DNA of 64,000 nt from Franconibacter pulveris DSM 19144 (GCA_000621185.1 KK211221.1:62001-126000); one strand, 5' to 3'; positions 9,861 through 21,595 are shown, counted from the stretch's first letter. Made by a program: numbers and translations. Notes: generated from the letters alone by a model not told the origin.

Positions 9861-10820
9861 TTATTTATTTAACTGGAACAGCGACATGCCCTGCATGTCG
9901 CTGAACGTTTTATAGGAAGCCTGAAGCGCCGCCTGCTGCATGGTGTACGAAGAGATAACCGCGTTATAGTCAACGTTTACCAGATCGCTCATTTGTTGAG
10001 TCAGCGTCAGTGTTCGGTCATCGCCTGAAGCATCAAGCGCCGTCAGTTCAGTAAGTTGCGTTCCCAGTTCCGCGCGCACAGTCAACACATTATTGTAGGA
10101 ATTTCGCATTCCGCGGTTAGCGCTATCGATTGCCGCTGTGAAGGCTTCACGCGCCGTATCGTCACCATCTTCAATAGGTGTTTTGAGCGCAGCAATTGCT
10201 TTATCAAGCGTTGCAAACATATCGCTCTGTACAGAACCATCTGGCTCTTTTACTGCGTTGCTGGTCACGGTTTGAAATACTTGCTTCCCGGTATGGCCGA
10301 TGATCATGCTCCGCGCTGTATCGACAGTTTGCGTGATTGCCTCTTCCCCACCAGCATAAGTCACACCGCTTGCACCCTCGACAAAAGGCGCTGATTCGGT
10401 TTTATAGCCTGCAAAAATATAGCGACCATTGCCATCCGTACTGTTTGCCAGATTTAGCAGTTGATCCCGCAACCCTTGCAGGTCAGTCGCCAGTGAAGCG
10501 CGGTCGTCATTGCTTAGCGTACCGTTACCTGCATTAACCAGCTTTTCCTGTACGCCCTGAACTGCTGTAGTTACCTGCCCCAGAATATTCTCTTCTAACG
10601 AAACTTTCTGTGTAGCGAAAGTACGCGAAAGCTCATACTGACTGTTTTGCGCCTGCGCCTGTGAGACCACTACCGCCTGAGATGCGGCGATAGGATCGTC
10701 GGAAGGCCTGTTCACACGCTTGCCTGTGGACATCTGCTCGCCATAGCCAAGCCATGCGCTTTGGCTATCGGTAATGCCGCGCATGTTTTGCTGATACATC
10801 ATCTGGGTGCTGATACGCAT
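9861..10820 (-). CDS. flgL: flagellar hook-filament junction protein FlgL (HAP3)
   Basis: A 319-aa flagellin-like protein beginning MRISTQMMYQQNMRGI, with the conserved GKRVNRPSDDPIA segment at 33-45 and a C-terminal flagellin-type helix. FlgL forms the adaptor between FlgK and the filament and is exported by the flagellar type III system. It lies 14 bp after flgK. Base use in flgK and flgL is noticeably more AT-rich than in flgB-J. Confidence 0.96.
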   Translation of the reverse strand: MRISTQMMYQQNMRGITDSQSAWLGYGEQMSTGKRVNRPSDDPIAASQAVVVSQAQAQNSQYELSRTFATQKVSLEENILGQVTTAVQGVQEKLVNAGNGTLSNDDRASLATDLQGLRDQLLNLANSTDGNGRYIFAGYKTESAPFVEGASGVTYAGGEEAITQTVDTARSMIIGHTGKQVFQTVTSNAVKEPDGSVQSDMFATLDKAIAALKTPIEDGDDTAREAFTAAIDSANRGMRNSYNNVLTVRAELGTQLTELTALDASGDDRTLTLTQQMSDLVNVDYNAVISSYTMQQAALQASYKTFSDMQGMSLFQLNK

Positions 10821-10834
10821 CGCGTTATTCTCCG

Positions 10835-12496
10835 TTAGCGAATCGACAGCAGAGCGTCGAACAGGGTGGAAGCGGTTTGTAACACTTGCGCATTAGCCAG
10901 GTAGTATTGCTGGAAACGCTGCAGGTTACCGTATTCTTCATCGAGGTTAACCCCCGAAATAGATTGCTGCTGGTTGCTAAGCTGCGTGACGACATTGCTT
11001 TGCGTTGTGCTGGTGATTTTCAGTGTGTTGGTCTTGTTTCCCACGTCACTGACCAGTGCGGCATAGGCGTCGTTAAACGTTTTATTGCCACCCACCGCTT
11101 TGCTGCTTTGCAGATTGAGTAATGCCTGGCCGTTACGATTATCGCTTTCGCCCGTGCCCGCCTCGCCTGCAAGAGCAATTTTTGACTCATCTTTAATAGC
11201 GACGCTCATATTCACAATGGCGTTAACAACCGGTTTCACCGTAAAGGTATCATTCGTCGCCGCGCTGCCGCTGATATCAACCTTCAGGCCATCAAACTCA
11301 AGGCCCGTAAAAGGACCGCCAGCCGGCGTCTGGGTAGCGGTTACGGTGGTATTGTCGGACAGACGCGTCACCTGCCAGTCGTTACCATCAAATACAACCT
11401 TGTAGTCGGTCGCCTGAACCTGGGAGCCGTCAGTGATGGAAGCCGTCAGCGTAGCGCCTGGCGTCTTGCTGTTTTTGCTGTTGCTCAGTACCGCAGGGCT
11501 ACCAATTTCAAAGAAATCACCGCCATCTGCACCGCTGGGATCAACACCTTTCTTATGCTGATTGTTAAACGCATCAGCAAAAGAGAGCGCCAGTTGGTTG
11601 AGAGAGTTACGCGTCTGATCGAGATCCTGAGAACGGAATGTCAGCATGCCGCCCAGCGTACCTGTGGTAAGTAATTTCTCTGGAATCTCAATGTTGCCTG
11701 CGGTTTTGTCGACATAAGCAACCGTAACGCGAGACGGATCGTTGCTGGAAGAGACGGCGGCAAGTTGATTCGCAGTGCTGCCCTGCACCAGTGAGTAGCC
11801 GTTACCGATAGAAATGTTATAAGTGCCGCTATCCTGCACGCTAACTTCTACGCCCACGACTTTATTGAGTTCGCTAACCAGTTGATCGCGCTGGTCAAGT
11901 AAAGCATTTGGCGAAGCGCCTGCTCCCGCTGCGGTCAGCTTAGAAATCTGATCGTTCAGATTCGCTATCTGTTTAGCGTAGCTATTCACCTGACTTACAC
12001 TTGAGGAAACGGCTGTATTAACCTGGCTATTCTGATCGCGCAGATATTGATCTGCCACTTTAAACTGGTTAACGAGGCCTTCCGCTTTACCCAGCAAAGT
12101 TTGACGTGCAGCCGGGTCCTCAGCGTTGCTTACCAGCGTTTGTAAGCTGGTGAAAAAGCCCTGCAAAGAGGTTGAAACCGTATTGGTGCTGCCAGAGAAC
12201 ATATTGTCAATTTTTGACATCTGCTCATAACGTGACGTTAATCCGCTTCCCTGGTTTTCAGCACTGCGCAACTGATTAGTAATAAACGCATCGTACTCAC
12301 GCTGAACACCGGAGACATAAACGCCATTGCCAGTATATCCCCCTGCACCCAGCGTACTGTTGGCCGACGCTAAAATGGTGTTCTGACGGGTGTATCCCGC
12401 CACGTTATAGCTGGAAATGTTGTTGCTGACAGTATTCAGCGCAGCCTGGGCTGCGCCAAGGCCACTCATGGCGCTATTAATTAAGCTACTGGACAT
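10835..12496 (-). CDS. flgK: flagellar hook-associated protein FlgK (HAP1)
   Basis: A 553-aa protein with the N-terminal rod/hook motif (NSAMSGLGAAQAALNTVSNN, then YTRQ) and a C-terminal coiled-coil ending TASTLFDALLSIR. It is the first hook-filament junction protein. The gene follows flgJ after 76 bp that hold a sigma-28-type promoter, so flgKL can be expressed as a late class unit separately from flgB-J. Confidence 0.97.
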   Translation of the reverse strand: MSSSLINSAMSGLGAAQAALNTVSNNISSYNVAGYTRQNTILASANSTLGAGGYTGNGVYVSGVQREYDAFITNQLRSAENQGSGLTSRYEQMSKIDNMFSGSTNTVSTSLQGFFTSLQTLVSNAEDPAARQTLLGKAEGLVNQFKVADQYLRDQNSQVNTAVSSSVSQVNSYAKQIANLNDQISKLTAAGAGASPNALLDQRDQLVSELNKVVGVEVSVQDSGTYNISIGNGYSLVQGSTANQLAAVSSSNDPSRVTVAYVDKTAGNIEIPEKLLTTGTLGGMLTFRSQDLDQTRNSLNQLALSFADAFNNQHKKGVDPSGADGGDFFEIGSPAVLSNSKNSKTPGATLTASITDGSQVQATDYKVVFDGNDWQVTRLSDNTTVTATQTPAGGPFTGLEFDGLKVDISGSAATNDTFTVKPVVNAIVNMSVAIKDESKIALAGEAGTGESDNRNGQALLNLQSSKAVGGNKTFNDAYAALVSDVGNKTNTLKITSTTQSNVVTQLSNQQQSISGVNLDEEYGNLQRFQQYYLANAQVLQTASTLFDALLSIR

Positions 12497-12539
12497 GGGG
12501 GTTCCTTATGAACATTCTGACTCAGGGTCCTGTCGAGAA

Positions 12540-12566
12540 GTATCGGCAGTCTGCGACATAACTTGA
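12540..12566 (-). promoter_or_regulatory. sigma-28 (FliA) promoter for flgKL
   Basis: On the minus strand TCAAGTTA (12559-12566), an 11-bp spacer, then GCCGATAC (12540-12547). The consensus is TAAAGTTT-N11-GCCGATAA. It is 43 bp upstream of the flgK start. Confidence 0.75.
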
Positions 12567-12572
12567 GCGTTT

Positions 12573-13529
12573 TCAGAAAAGCGTCGACAAATCGTTGTTG
12601 TAAGCTTTGCTCACTTTATCGGACATCGATTTAAGCTGCTGAATCATCGACGTCAGCTTGCGCGCGTAGTTCGGATCGGTCGCGTAGCCGGCGTTCTGCA
12701 ACGCCTGCGCGCCCTGCTCCGCCGTCGCGGCATTGGTCACCGCTTCGTAGCGCGGGTTGCGGGTCAGCAGCCCGACATAATCTGAAAGCGCTTCGAGATA
12801 AGAGCTGTAAACGCGAAACTTCGCTTTGACCTTTTTCGCTTCGCCGTTTTCATATTCGGTGGTTGTAATTTCCGTCACCGGCCCTTTCCAGCTCGACGTG
12901 GCTTTCACGCCAAAAAGGTTAAAGCTTGGCTCGCCGCTTTCGGTGCGAATTTGACGCTGGCCCCAGCCCGACTCCAGCGCCGCCTGGGCGAGGATAAGGT
13001 GATGGGGAATGCCGCTTTTCTCGGCGGCGAGACGCGCAGGCAGCGCGAGCTGGGCGAGGAAGTCTTTGCTGTCGCCGGAGAGCGGCTCGTCATTAGATGG
13101 CGCTTTCGGCACGGCGCTGCGCACGATTTGCGTCAGCGTCTGGTTGCGGTACGTATTTACGGTGTCGATATCAAACTTCATCGGCGCCGTCTGCACAGAG
13201 GCCTCGTCCGGCGCGCTTGCCTGCTGCTCGCCGCCCATCTGTTTCACCATCATGTCCGCAAGCCCAAGTCCTTTGCCCGACGTCATCTGTTGAGCAATCT
13301 GTTGGTCATACAGGCTGGTATAAAGCCGCGTCTGGTCGCTGCTGAACAACCCATCTTTCGGCAGTGCTTCACGCATGCTTTTTAGCATCATCTGCACGAA
13401 CATCCCTTCCATCTGGCGGGCCACATCTTTGATATTGGCTTTTGGATCCTGGCCCGCTTTGGCTTTTAGTTCGTTTAATGACTGCGCGTCCCAGGCCGCG
13501 CTGGTCATCAGTCGGGTGTCGTTCAGCAT
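12573..13529 (-). CDS. flgJ: flagellar rod assembly protein / peptidoglycan hydrolase FlgJ
   Basis: A 318-aa two-domain protein. The N-terminal rod-capping domain (about 1-110) carries the EGMFVQMMLKSMREALPKDG motif. The C-terminal glucosaminidase domain (about 150-310) has LAQAALESGWGQR with the catalytic Glu and a YSSYLEALSDYVGLL segment. It opens the peptidoglycan layer for the growing rod in the periplasm. It ends 76 bp before flgK and is the last gene of the flgB-J run. Confidence 0.96.
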   Translation of the reverse strand: MLNDTRLMTSAAWDAQSLNELKAKAGQDPKANIKDVARQMEGMFVQMMLKSMREALPKDGLFSSDQTRLYTSLYDQQIAQQMTSGKGLGLADMMVKQMGGEQQASAPDEASVQTAPMKFDIDTVNTYRNQTLTQIVRSAVPKAPSNDEPLSGDSKDFLAQLALPARLAAEKSGIPHHLILAQAALESGWGQRQIRTESGEPSFNLFGVKATSSWKGPVTEITTTEYENGEAKKVKAKFRVYSSYLEALSDYVGLLTRNPRYEAVTNAATAEQGAQALQNAGYATDPNYARKLTSMIQQLKSMSDKVSKAYNNDLSTLF

Positions 13530-13636
13530 GAGACTGTCCTTTAAAAGTTAACCCGCTCTCGCGCTTTTACTGCCGCTCAGGCGGGAAGAACATAAAACTG
13601 CGGCCTTCACCCCAGAGGCGAAGGCCGTTATATCGC

Positions 13637-14734
13637 TTAGATGATTTCCAGTTTGGCGCGCAGACAGCCAGCGCTTTGCATTGACTGGAGAATCGACATC
13701 AGGTCGATAGGCGTCGCGCCCAGCGCATTAAGCGCCCGTACAACATTGTTGAGGCTCGCGCTCTCGCGCACCGTCTGCAGCGACCCGCCGCTCTGGCGCA
13801 TATCGATTTGCGTCTGCGGCGTTACGACGGTCTGCCCGCCGCCAAACGGCGTATCCGGCTGGCTGACGTTCGCCTGACGGTTAACCGTGACGGAAAGATT
13901 GCCCTGCGCCACGGCGCAGGAATCGAGCATCACTTCGCGATTCATCACCACCGAGCCGGTGCGGGAGTTGATAATGACTTTCGCATCCTGCACCGCCACG
14001 TTCACTTCCAGGTTCTGGATATCCGCCAGCATGCGGACCTGCGAGCTGCCGCCCGTCGGCACGCGCACCTGCACGGTACGGGCATCCAGCGCAGTGGCGC
14101 TGCCGTAGCCGCGGGCGCGGTTGATGGTGTCGGAGATCTGCTGCGCCAGGGTGAAGTCTTCATTATTAAGCTGCAGGTTAATGGTGTTGCCATTACCGAA
14201 CTGACTTGGCAGCTCGCGCTCAATGATAGCGCCGTTGGTGATGCGCCCGCCGTTGACCTGGTTGACCTGCACGCTGCTGCCGCCTGCGGAGGCGCTCGCG
14301 CCGCCGATCAGAATGTTGCCCTGCGCCAGCGCATAAACCTGGTTATCAACCCCTTTTAACGGGGTCATCAGCAGCGTACCGCCGCGCAGGCTTTTGGCGT
14401 TGCCCATCGAGGAAACCACCACATCGATGGTCTGCCCCTGGCGCGCAAAAGCCGGGAAGCTTGCGGTGACCATTACCGCCGCCACGTTTTTCAACTGCAT
14501 GTTGGTGCCCGCCGGCACGGTGATGCCGAGCTGGGAGAGCATGTTGTTTAAGCTCTGGGTGGTGAACGGCGTCTGGGTCGTCTGGTCGCCCGTCCCGTCA
14601 AGGCCGACCACCAGGCCGTAGCCAATCAGGGAGTTTTCACGCACGCCCTGCACGCTTGTCAGGTCACGAATGCGGTCTGCCTGCGCAAGCGTCGCGACCA
14701 GCAGAAGCATGACCCCGAATAGGGATTTAACCAT
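13637..14734 (-). CDS. flgI: flagellar P-ring protein FlgI
   Basis: A 365-aa protein with a cleavable signal peptide ([19 protein letters not shown]) followed by [20 protein letters not shown], the conserved start of mature FlgI. It builds the P ring around the rod in the peptidoglycan layer, helped by the chaperone FlgA. It lies 11 bp after flgH. Confidence 0.97.
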   Translation of the reverse strand: MVKSLFGVMLLLVATLAQADRIRDLTSVQGVRENSLIGYGLVVGLDGTGDQTTQTPFTTQSLNNMLSQLGITVPAGTNMQLKNVAAVMVTASFPAFARQGQTIDVVVSSMGNAKSLRGGTLLMTPLKGVDNQVYALAQGNILIGGASASAGGSSVQVNQVNGGRITNGAIIERELPSQFGNGNTINLQLNNEDFTLAQQISDTINRARGYGSATALDARTVQVRVPTGGSSQVRMLADIQNLEVNVAVQDAKVIINSRTGSVVMNREVMLDSCAVAQGNLSVTVNRQANVSQPDTPFGGGQTVVTPQTQIDMRQSGGSLQTVRESASLNNVVRALNALGATPIDLMSILQSMQSAGCLRAKLEII

Positions 14735-14745
14735 GTGTCACCTCG

Positions 14746-15453
14746 TTACATCGGCGATAAGTTGAGGAAGAAGCGCTGCAGCCAGCCCATATTCTGCGCT
14801 TCGTTGATATAGCCGTTGCCGACATATTCGATTCTTGCGTCCGCCACCTGCGTGGACGGTACGGTGTTGTTGCCGCTAATGGTGCGGGGGTTGACCACAC
14901 CGGAGAAGCGGATAAATTCTGTGCCCTGGTTGATGGCTATCTGTTTCTCGCCCACCACGTGCAGGTTGCCGTTGGCCAGCACCTGATCGACCGTGACCGT
15001 CAGCGTGCCGCTGAAGGTGTTGCTGGCGTTGGCGCCGCCTTTGCCGTTAAAAGCGTTAGAGCCTGAGGAGTCGACGTCGGCGCGCGCATTGCCGAACAGG
15101 CCTTGCAGGTAGCGCGGAACGGTATCTAAACCAAAGCTGGTTTTGCCGTCGCGGCTGGCATTCGCCGACGAGCTTTTGCTGGCGCTGACGTTTTCCTGCA
15201 ACTGGATAGTCAGCGTGTCGCCGATATTGCGCGGACGACGGTCTTCAAACAGCGGCTGGTAGCCGTAGTTAATCGGCTGAACGGACTGGAAAATCGACCC
15301 GTTAACCACCGGCGCGGGCGCGGGCGCGGGCTGCGCGGTGGTAGCCCCCTGAACCAACGGGGTGGAAGGCACCCAGGCGCAGCCTGAAAGGGTCAGCGCG
15401 AGCGCAATCGCGTAAGGATAAAGTGGCGCACCGGTTTTTTGCATGGCATTCAT
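14746..15453 (-). CDS. flgH: flagellar L-ring lipoprotein FlgH
   Basis: A 235-aa outer-membrane lipoprotein with lipobox LTLSGCAW (Cys at about 25), a short Pro/Ala-rich linker, then the conserved [20 protein letters not shown] and C-terminal [11 protein letters not shown]. It forms the L ring of the basal body. Two starts are possible: Met-1 (15453) or Met-4 (15444); the latter gives the more typical length. Confidence 0.96.
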   Translation of the reverse strand: MNAMQKTGAPLYPYAIALALTLSGCAWVPSTPLVQGATTAQPAPAPAPVVNGSIFQSVQPINYGYQPLFEDRRPRNIGDTLTIQLQENVSASKSSSANASRDGKTSFGLDTVPRYLQGLFGNARADVDSSGSNAFNGKGGANASNTFSGTLTVTVDQVLANGNLHVVGEKQIAINQGTEFIRFSGVVNPRTISGNNTVPSTQVADARIEYVGNGYINEAQNMGWLQRFFLNLSPM

Positions 15454-15499
15454 CTTGAGTTCGGGTATTCGGCGCGGCTTACGCCGCGCCGAAGGGACC

Positions 15500-17054
<1,555 letters not shown>

Positions 17055-17074
17055 TAAGCCCTTCCTTCACTCAC

Positions 17075-18334
17075 TTAGCGCAGGTTAACCAGCGTGTTGA
17101 GGATCTGATCCTGCGTTTTGATTGTCTGCGCGTTGGACTGGTAGTTACGCTGCGCAACGATCATATTGACCAGTTCTTTACTCAAATCGACGTTGGAAGC
17201 TTCCAGCGCGCCGTTGGTCAGAGAGCCGAAGTTGCCGGTGCCCGCCGTGCCGAGCAGCGCCACGCCAGAGGCGTTGGAAGAAGCCCAGACGTTATCGCCC
17301 TGCGAGGACAGCCCTTCCGGGTTCGCGAAGTTCGCCAGCACGATCTGACCCAGCAGCTGCTGCTGTTCGTTAGAGTAAGTGCCGACGAGGGTGCCGTCGT
17401 CGTTAATCTGGTAGCTCACCAGGTCGCCCGGCTTATAGCCGTTCTGGGTGGTGGAAACGATGCTGCTGGTGCCGGTGTTCTGCTGCATGGAACCAAAGAA
17501 GTTCAGCGCGAAAGTCGCAGGCGTCGCACCGTTGATAGGACCGGTGGTGACGTTGAAAGACGGCGGATTGGTGACGGTGCCTGCGGCGGCGTCAGCGGCA
17601 GTCGCGGCAAGACCGGTCAGGGTGCCGTTCTCATCAAACTTCATGTAGGTGTTTGCCGGCGTGTTGGCAACCCACGGGGTGTTAACGCTGGAGTCCTGCG
17701 TGTAAACGGCCCAGGTGTTGGCGTCAGTTTTCACGTAGAAGACGTTCATGTCATGCGCGTTACCCTGGCTGTCGAATACGGTAACGGAACCTTTTTTGTT
17801 ATAGGTATCCGAATCAGTCGGATTGAACGGGGTTTTGGTCGGCAGTTTGTCGGTGGAGTTCAGGTTAACCACCATTTCCGCCGTGGTGGTGGTTTTCGCC
17901 GCCATGAGGGTGTTCGGAACGGTCAGTCCTACCGGGTTTGCGCCCTGCTGAATGGTCGGCGGCGTGCCGGTTGCCGGGTAGCCGGTTAACTGCAGGCCCT
18001 GCATGTTCACCAGGTTACGGTTTTCGTCCATCTTGAACTGGCCGTTACGGCTGTAATAGACCGAACCGTTGCTGTCTACCAGACGGAAGAAGCCGTTCTG
18101 GCTGATAGCCACGTCCAGGGCGCGACCGGTATTGGTGGTCGTACCGTCGCTGAAATCCTGGGTAATGCCCGCCACTTTCACGCCGAGACCCGCTTTTGAG
18201 CCTGCGAACATGTCGGCGAAGGAGACAGAACCCGATTTAAAACCGTAGGTCGCGGAGTTGGCAATGTTGTTGCCAATTACGTCCAGGTTGGTGGCCGCGG
18301 CATTCAGGCCGCTGACCGCTTGAGAAAACGCCAT
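17075..18334 (-). CDS. flgE: flagellar hook protein FlgE
   Basis: A 419-aa hook subunit with the N-terminal GLNAAATNLDVIGNNIANS motif, a variable central D2 region rich in Thr/Asn, and the C-terminal VNMIVAQRNYQSNAQTIKTQ coiled-coil. It polymerises on the distal rod beneath the FlgD cap. It is 24 bp after flgD. Confidence 0.97.
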   Translation of the reverse strand: MAFSQAVSGLNAAATNLDVIGNNIANSATYGFKSGSVSFADMFAGSKAGLGVKVAGITQDFSDGTTTNTGRALDVAISQNGFFRLVDSNGSVYYSRNGQFKMDENRNLVNMQGLQLTGYPATGTPPTIQQGANPVGLTVPNTLMAAKTTTTAEMVVNLNSTDKLPTKTPFNPTDSDTYNKKGSVTVFDSQGNAHDMNVFYVKTDANTWAVYTQDSSVNTPWVANTPANTYMKFDENGTLTGLAATAADAAAGTVTNPPSFNVTTGPINGATPATFALNFFGSMQQNTGTSSIVSTTQNGYKPGDLVSYQINDDGTLVGTYSNEQQQLLGQIVLANFANPEGLSSQGDNVWASSNASGVALLGTAGTGNFGSLTNGALEASNVDLSKELVNMIVAQRNYQSNAQTIKTQDQILNTLVNLR

Positions 18335-18358
18335 GTCTTACTCCTGATAATGGTTGAA

Positions 18359-19051
18359 TCAGATGATTTGTCTGACTTCGTCGAGGGTGGTGGTGCCGTA
18401 AGTACCTAAATCCAGCAGGCTGCCGTTGGCGCTCTTCGTTACGCCGTTGACCAGCGCAAAGTTGAGCGGCTGGGCGACCAGCTGCGTGCCGTTGCTGCTG
18501 GCGGAAATGGAGACGTTGTAAGCGTTATCCGGCGCGGTAGTGCCGTCGTTTAGCTTGCCGTCCCAGCTAAAGGTATGGACGCCCGCGCTCAGCCCGCCGA
18601 GTTCAATCGTGCGTACGACTACGCCGCTCTTATCCGTAATGGTGGCGGTCACTTTATCGGCAGCCTGCGCCAGCTCTACGCCAAACGGCGTAGTGGTTTG
18701 GTTACCGGCAAGAATGGTTGTGCCCGGAACCATGACGCCATGGCCGATAAGGGTGCTCGCCTGCAGCGACTGGTTGTTGTTAAGCTGACCGGAAACGGCG
18801 CCGAGCGTGGTGTTGAGTTTTTCAATACCGCTCACGGTGCTGATTTGCGCAAGCTGAGTGGTCAGCTCGTTGTTCTGCAGCGGGTTGGTCGGGTCCTGGT
18901 TTTTCAACTGGGCGACCAGCAGCGTCAGGAAGCTGCTCTGCAGGTCCGAGGCGCTGCTGCCGGAGAGACCGTTGGCGCTGCTGGTGCTGGTGCCGGTCGC
19001 GCTGCTGACGCCGCTGTTAGTCGGGTCGTTAACGTTTACGGAAATCGACAT
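18359..19051 (-). CDS. flgD: flagellar hook cap/scaffold protein FlgD
   Basis: A 230-aa protein. A Ser/Thr/Gly-rich N-terminus is followed by FLTLLVAQLKNQDPTNPLQNNE (about 42-63), the FlgD signature, and a C-terminal beta-rich capping domain with FSWDGKLNDG. It caps the growing hook and is discarded when the hook is finished. It is 11 bp after flgC. Confidence 0.96.
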   Translation of the reverse strand: MSISVNVNDPTNSGVSSATGTSTSSANGLSGSSASDLQSSFLTLLVAQLKNQDPTNPLQNNELTTQLAQISTVSGIEKLNTTLGAVSGQLNNNQSLQASTLIGHGVMVPGTTILAGNQTTTPFGVELAQAADKVTATITDKSGVVVRTIELGGLSAGVHTFSWDGKLNDGTTAPDNAYNVSISASSNGTQLVAQPLNFALVNGVTKSANGSLLDLGTYGTTTLDEVRQII

Positions 19052-19062
19052 GCCCTTCTCCT

Positions 19063-19467
19063 TTATTGACCGAGGGTGAGCGTTTTGAGCATCAGGGATT
19101 TCGTGGCGTTAAGCACTTCCACGTTAGCCTGATAGCTGCGGGAGGCGGACATGGTGTTCACCATCTCGCCAACCACATCCACATTGGGCATGCGCACGTA
19201 ACCCTTGGCGTCCGCCAGCGGATTGCCTGGCTCATAGACCAGTTTGTCCGGCGCCTGGCTTTCCAGGACATTAGTCACCTTCACGCCCCCTGTCGGCGAG
19301 CCTGGCTGGGCATCAACCTGAAACACGACCTGTTTCGCGCGATACGGTTGACCATCCGGTCCGGTAACGCTGTCGGCGTTTGCCAGGTTACTGGCCGCCA
19401 CGTTCAGACGCTTGGACTGCGCGGTCATCGCGGAGCCGGCGATATCAAAAATATTCAGCAAAGCCAT
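19063..19467 (-). CDS. flgC: flagellar proximal rod protein FlgC
   Basis: A 134-aa axial protein beginning [20 protein letters not shown], with [12 protein letters not shown] and the C-terminal [19 protein letters not shown]. It forms the proximal rod with FlgB and FlgF. It follows flgB by only 3 bp. Confidence 0.96.
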   Translation of the reverse strand: MALLNIFDIAGSAMTAQSKRLNVAASNLANADSVTGPDGQPYRAKQVVFQVDAQPGSPTGGVKVTNVLESQAPDKLVYEPGNPLADAKGYVRMPNVDVVGEMVNTMSASRSYQANVEVLNATKSLMLKTLTLGQ

Positions 19468-19470
19468 CCG

Positions 19471-19887
19471 TTATCCTCCCGATTGCAGCACTGACATCAT
19501 GCTTTTGATTTGACCGCCCAGCACCTGCAGGTCGGACTGGTATTTCAGGCTGTTGTCCGCAAACTGCGTGCGCTCGCGGTCCATATCCACGGTGTTGCCG
19601 TCCATTGCGGGCTGATCGGGGATACGGTAGAGCAAATCAACATTCGGCGCGGTATTCGTCTGGGCAGGGATATGACGGGCGGAGGTCATCGACAGTGCAA
19701 TGGAACTTCCTTCCGTGCGGCCCCGCTCCATCACTTTTTTGAGTTCACTGGCGAAATCAATATCCCGCGCCTGATAACCTGGGGTGTCGGCGTTGGCGAT
19801 ATTGGAGGCCAGAATCTCCTGACGCTGGGCGCGCAAATTAAGCGCTTCTTGCTGAAAGCGCAGCGCGGCGTCGAGTTTGTCGAGCAT
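19471..19887 (-). CDS. flgB: flagellar proximal rod protein FlgB
   Basis: A 138-aa protein starting [17 protein letters not shown], with the [16 protein letters not shown] motif near 30. It is the first gene of the flgBCDEFGHIJ operon. The frame is open six codons upstream, but the Met at 19887 has TCCTCC complement (GGAGGA) just before it and matches the family start. Confidence 0.95.
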   Translation of the reverse strand: MLDKLDAALRFQQEALNLRAQRQEILASNIANADTPGYQARDIDFASELKKVMERGRTEGSSIALSMTSARHIPAQTNTAPNVDLLYRIPDQPAMDGNTVDMDRERTQFADNSLKYQSDLQVLGGQIKSMMSVLQSGG

Positions 19888-19952
19888 GATTCCTCCGCAT
19901 AGCATGGTGATGATGCACAGCTTACTGGGTGAGCGCCCTCCCTTATCGTTGG

Positions 19953-19986
19953 AATAAGCGCAAAATGCGTCGCTATTTGTTGCCTT
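19953..19986. promoter_or_regulatory. candidate FlhD4C2 box between flgA and flgB
   Basis: Two inverted half sites are separated by 10 bp. On the minus strand AAGGCAACAAATAGCG (19971-19986) fits the half-site consensus well; AATAAGCG (19953-19960, plus strand) is the weaker partner. The site lies 66 bp upstream of flgB and 54 bp upstream of flgA, suiting control of both class II transcripts. Confidence 0.6.
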
Positions 19987-20040
19987 GAAGGAAAACGAGT
20001 GCGGGTAAAATCATCGCCATTCCGCTAACGGAGACGCGCC

Positions 20041-20697
20041 ATGAAACGCCTGAAACTCTGCTGCGCAGCGCTAATGTTGCTAAGCTCGCCCCTGTTCGCC
20101 GGGACGCTTGAAGCCCAGCTGATTCCCTTTTTCGCCGCAAGGCTTGCCGGGATAAGCGATGACGTCAGCGTAACGGTTAAAACCCCGGCCAATTTATGGC
20201 CTGCCTGCGAGCAGCCGCAGTTCAGCCTGCCGGGCAACGCGCGGCTGTGGGGCAACCTGAGCGTGCAGGCGCGCTGCGGCGGCGATAAACGGTATTTGCA
20301 GGTGTTGGTTCAGGCGACAGGCGAGTATGTGGTGGCGGCGCAGCCGGTGGCGCGCGGCAGTCGGCTCGACAGCACGTCAGTGCGTTTAATGCGCGGTCGC
20401 CTTGATCAACTCCCTCCCCGGGCGATGCTGGAGTTGAATCAGGCGCAGGATGCGGTTACGCTTCGCGACCTCGCGCCAGGACAACCGGTATTGCTTTCCA
20501 TGGTGCGCCAGGCATGGCGAATCAAAGCGGGCCAGCGTGTGCAGGTTATCGCGCAAGGCGAAGGCTTTAGCATTAACAGTGAAGGTCAGGCGTTAAACAA
20601 TGCGGCGGTTGCCCAGAATGCCCGGGTGCGTATGGCTTCGGGCCAGGTGGTGAGCGGTACGGTCGGCTCTGATGGGAATATTCTGATTAGTCTATAA
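20041..20697 (+). CDS. flgA: flagellar P-ring assembly chaperone FlgA
   Basis: A 218-aa periplasmic protein with a signal peptide ([20 protein letters not shown]) and a C-terminal SAF domain (about 100-218) containing [18 protein letters not shown] and the ending [16 protein letters not shown]. It helps FlgI assemble into the P ring. It is divergent from flgB and 92 bp upstream of flgM. Confidence 0.96.
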   Translation: MKRLKLCCAALMLLSSPLFAGTLEAQLIPFFAARLAGISDDVSVTVKTPANLWPACEQPQFSLPGNARLWGNLSVQARCGGDKRYLQVLVQATGEYVVAAQPVARGSRLDSTSVRLMRGRLDQLPPRAMLELNQAQDAVTLRDLAPGQPVLLSMVRQAWRIKAGQRVQVIAQGEGFSINSEGQALNNAAVAQNARVRMASGQVVSGTVGSDGNILISL

Positions 20698-20703
20698 TCT
20701 TCA

Positions 20704-20730
20704 TAAAGATTCGCCGTCCACTGCCGATAA
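20704..20730 (+). promoter_or_regulatory. sigma-28 (FliA) promoter for flgMN
   Basis: TAAAGATT (20704-20711), an 11-bp spacer, then GCCGATAA (20723-20730), a near-perfect FliA promoter. It lies 59 bp upstream of flgM, allowing the anti-sigma gene to be made by its own target. Confidence 0.88.
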
Positions 20731-20789
20731 ATAAGCAACACCTAAATGACAGGCTCTGCGCCGCGAGCCACCTCAATGAGGACTTAACA

Positions 20790-21086
20790 ATGAGCAGCAT
20801 TGAACGCACTTCGCCTTCTAAACCGATCAGCGCCGTACAGGCACGTGAAACCAACGAGGCCGCGCCACAGAAAACCCGTACCGAAAAAGCGACTGCCGCT
20901 AACAGCGCCAGCGTAACCTTAAGCGATGCGCAGGCGGCGCTGACGCAGCCTGGCGCAAGCGACATCAACGTAGAGCGCGTGGAAGCGCTGAAAACCGCTA
21001 TCCGTAACGGCGAGCTGAAAATGGACACCGGCAAAATCGCTGACGCGCTGATTCAGGAAGCGCGGAGTTACCTGCAGAGTAAGTAA
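20790..21086 (+). CDS. flgM: anti-sigma-28 factor FlgM
   Basis: A 98-aa protein starting [14 protein letters not shown]. The N-terminal half is disordered and Thr/Ala-rich; the C-terminal helical half (about 45-95) has [21 protein letters not shown], which binds sigma-28. FlgM holds FliA inactive until it is exported through the finished hook. It is 4 bp from flgN, so the two are probably translationally linked. Confidence 0.96.
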   Translation: MSSIERTSPSKPISAVQARETNEAAPQKTRTEKATAANSASVTLSDAQAALTQPGASDINVERVEALKTAIRNGELKMDTGKIADALIQEARSYLQSK

Positions 21087-21090
21087 CTAT

Positions 21091-21510
21091 ATGAGTCGTC
21101 TGTCAGAAGTGTTAGACCAAATGACCGTTGTCCTGACCAGCCTTAAAGAGGTCATGGACGCGGAACAGCAGCAATTGTCAGCGGGCTATGTAAATGGCAG
21201 CGCGCTGCAGCGTATTACAGAAGAAAAAAGCTCCCTGCTCGCCACGCTCGACTATCTTGAGCAGCAGCGGCGCTTGCAGCAGGCTTCCGCCAATGACGCT
21301 GACGCTGACGCTCAACGCTGGCAGACGATTACGCAGAAAACGCGTCACCTGCGCGACCTTAATCAGCACAACGGCTGGTTGCTTGAAGGGCAACTAGCGC
21401 GCAATAGCCAGGCGCTGGCAATCCTGAAGCCACATCAGGAACCGGGCCTGTACGGCGCCAACGGCCAGACCGCCAGCGCCCAGCGCAGCGGCAAAAAGAT
21501 TTCGATTTAA
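21091..21510 (+). CDS. flgN: flagellar export chaperone FlgN
   Basis: A 139-aa, mostly helical protein (MSRLSEVLDQMTVVLTSLKEVM) with the length and pattern of FlgN, the cytoplasmic chaperone of FlgK and FlgL. It closes the flgAMN group and is followed by a strong terminator. Confidence 0.94.
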   Translation: MSRLSEVLDQMTVVLTSLKEVMDAEQQQLSAGYVNGSALQRITEEKSSLLATLDYLEQQRRLQQASANDADADAQRWQTITQKTRHLRDLNQHNGWLLEGQLARNSQALAILKPHQEPGLYGANGQTASAQRSGKKISI

Positions 21511-21527
21511 CGTTGCTTATCAATACG

Positions 21528-21552
21528 AAAGGCGCCTGAAAGGCGCCTTTTT
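21528..21552 (+). terminator. rho-independent terminator of flgMN
   Basis: AAAGGCGCCT (21528-21537), GAA loop, AGGCGCCTTT (21541-21550), continuing into a T-run. A 10-bp stem with a 3-nt loop. Confidence 0.88.
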
Positions 21553-21595
21553 TATTGGGCGGAACAGCGGGGGTGACGAAGAACACCCGCGACGC

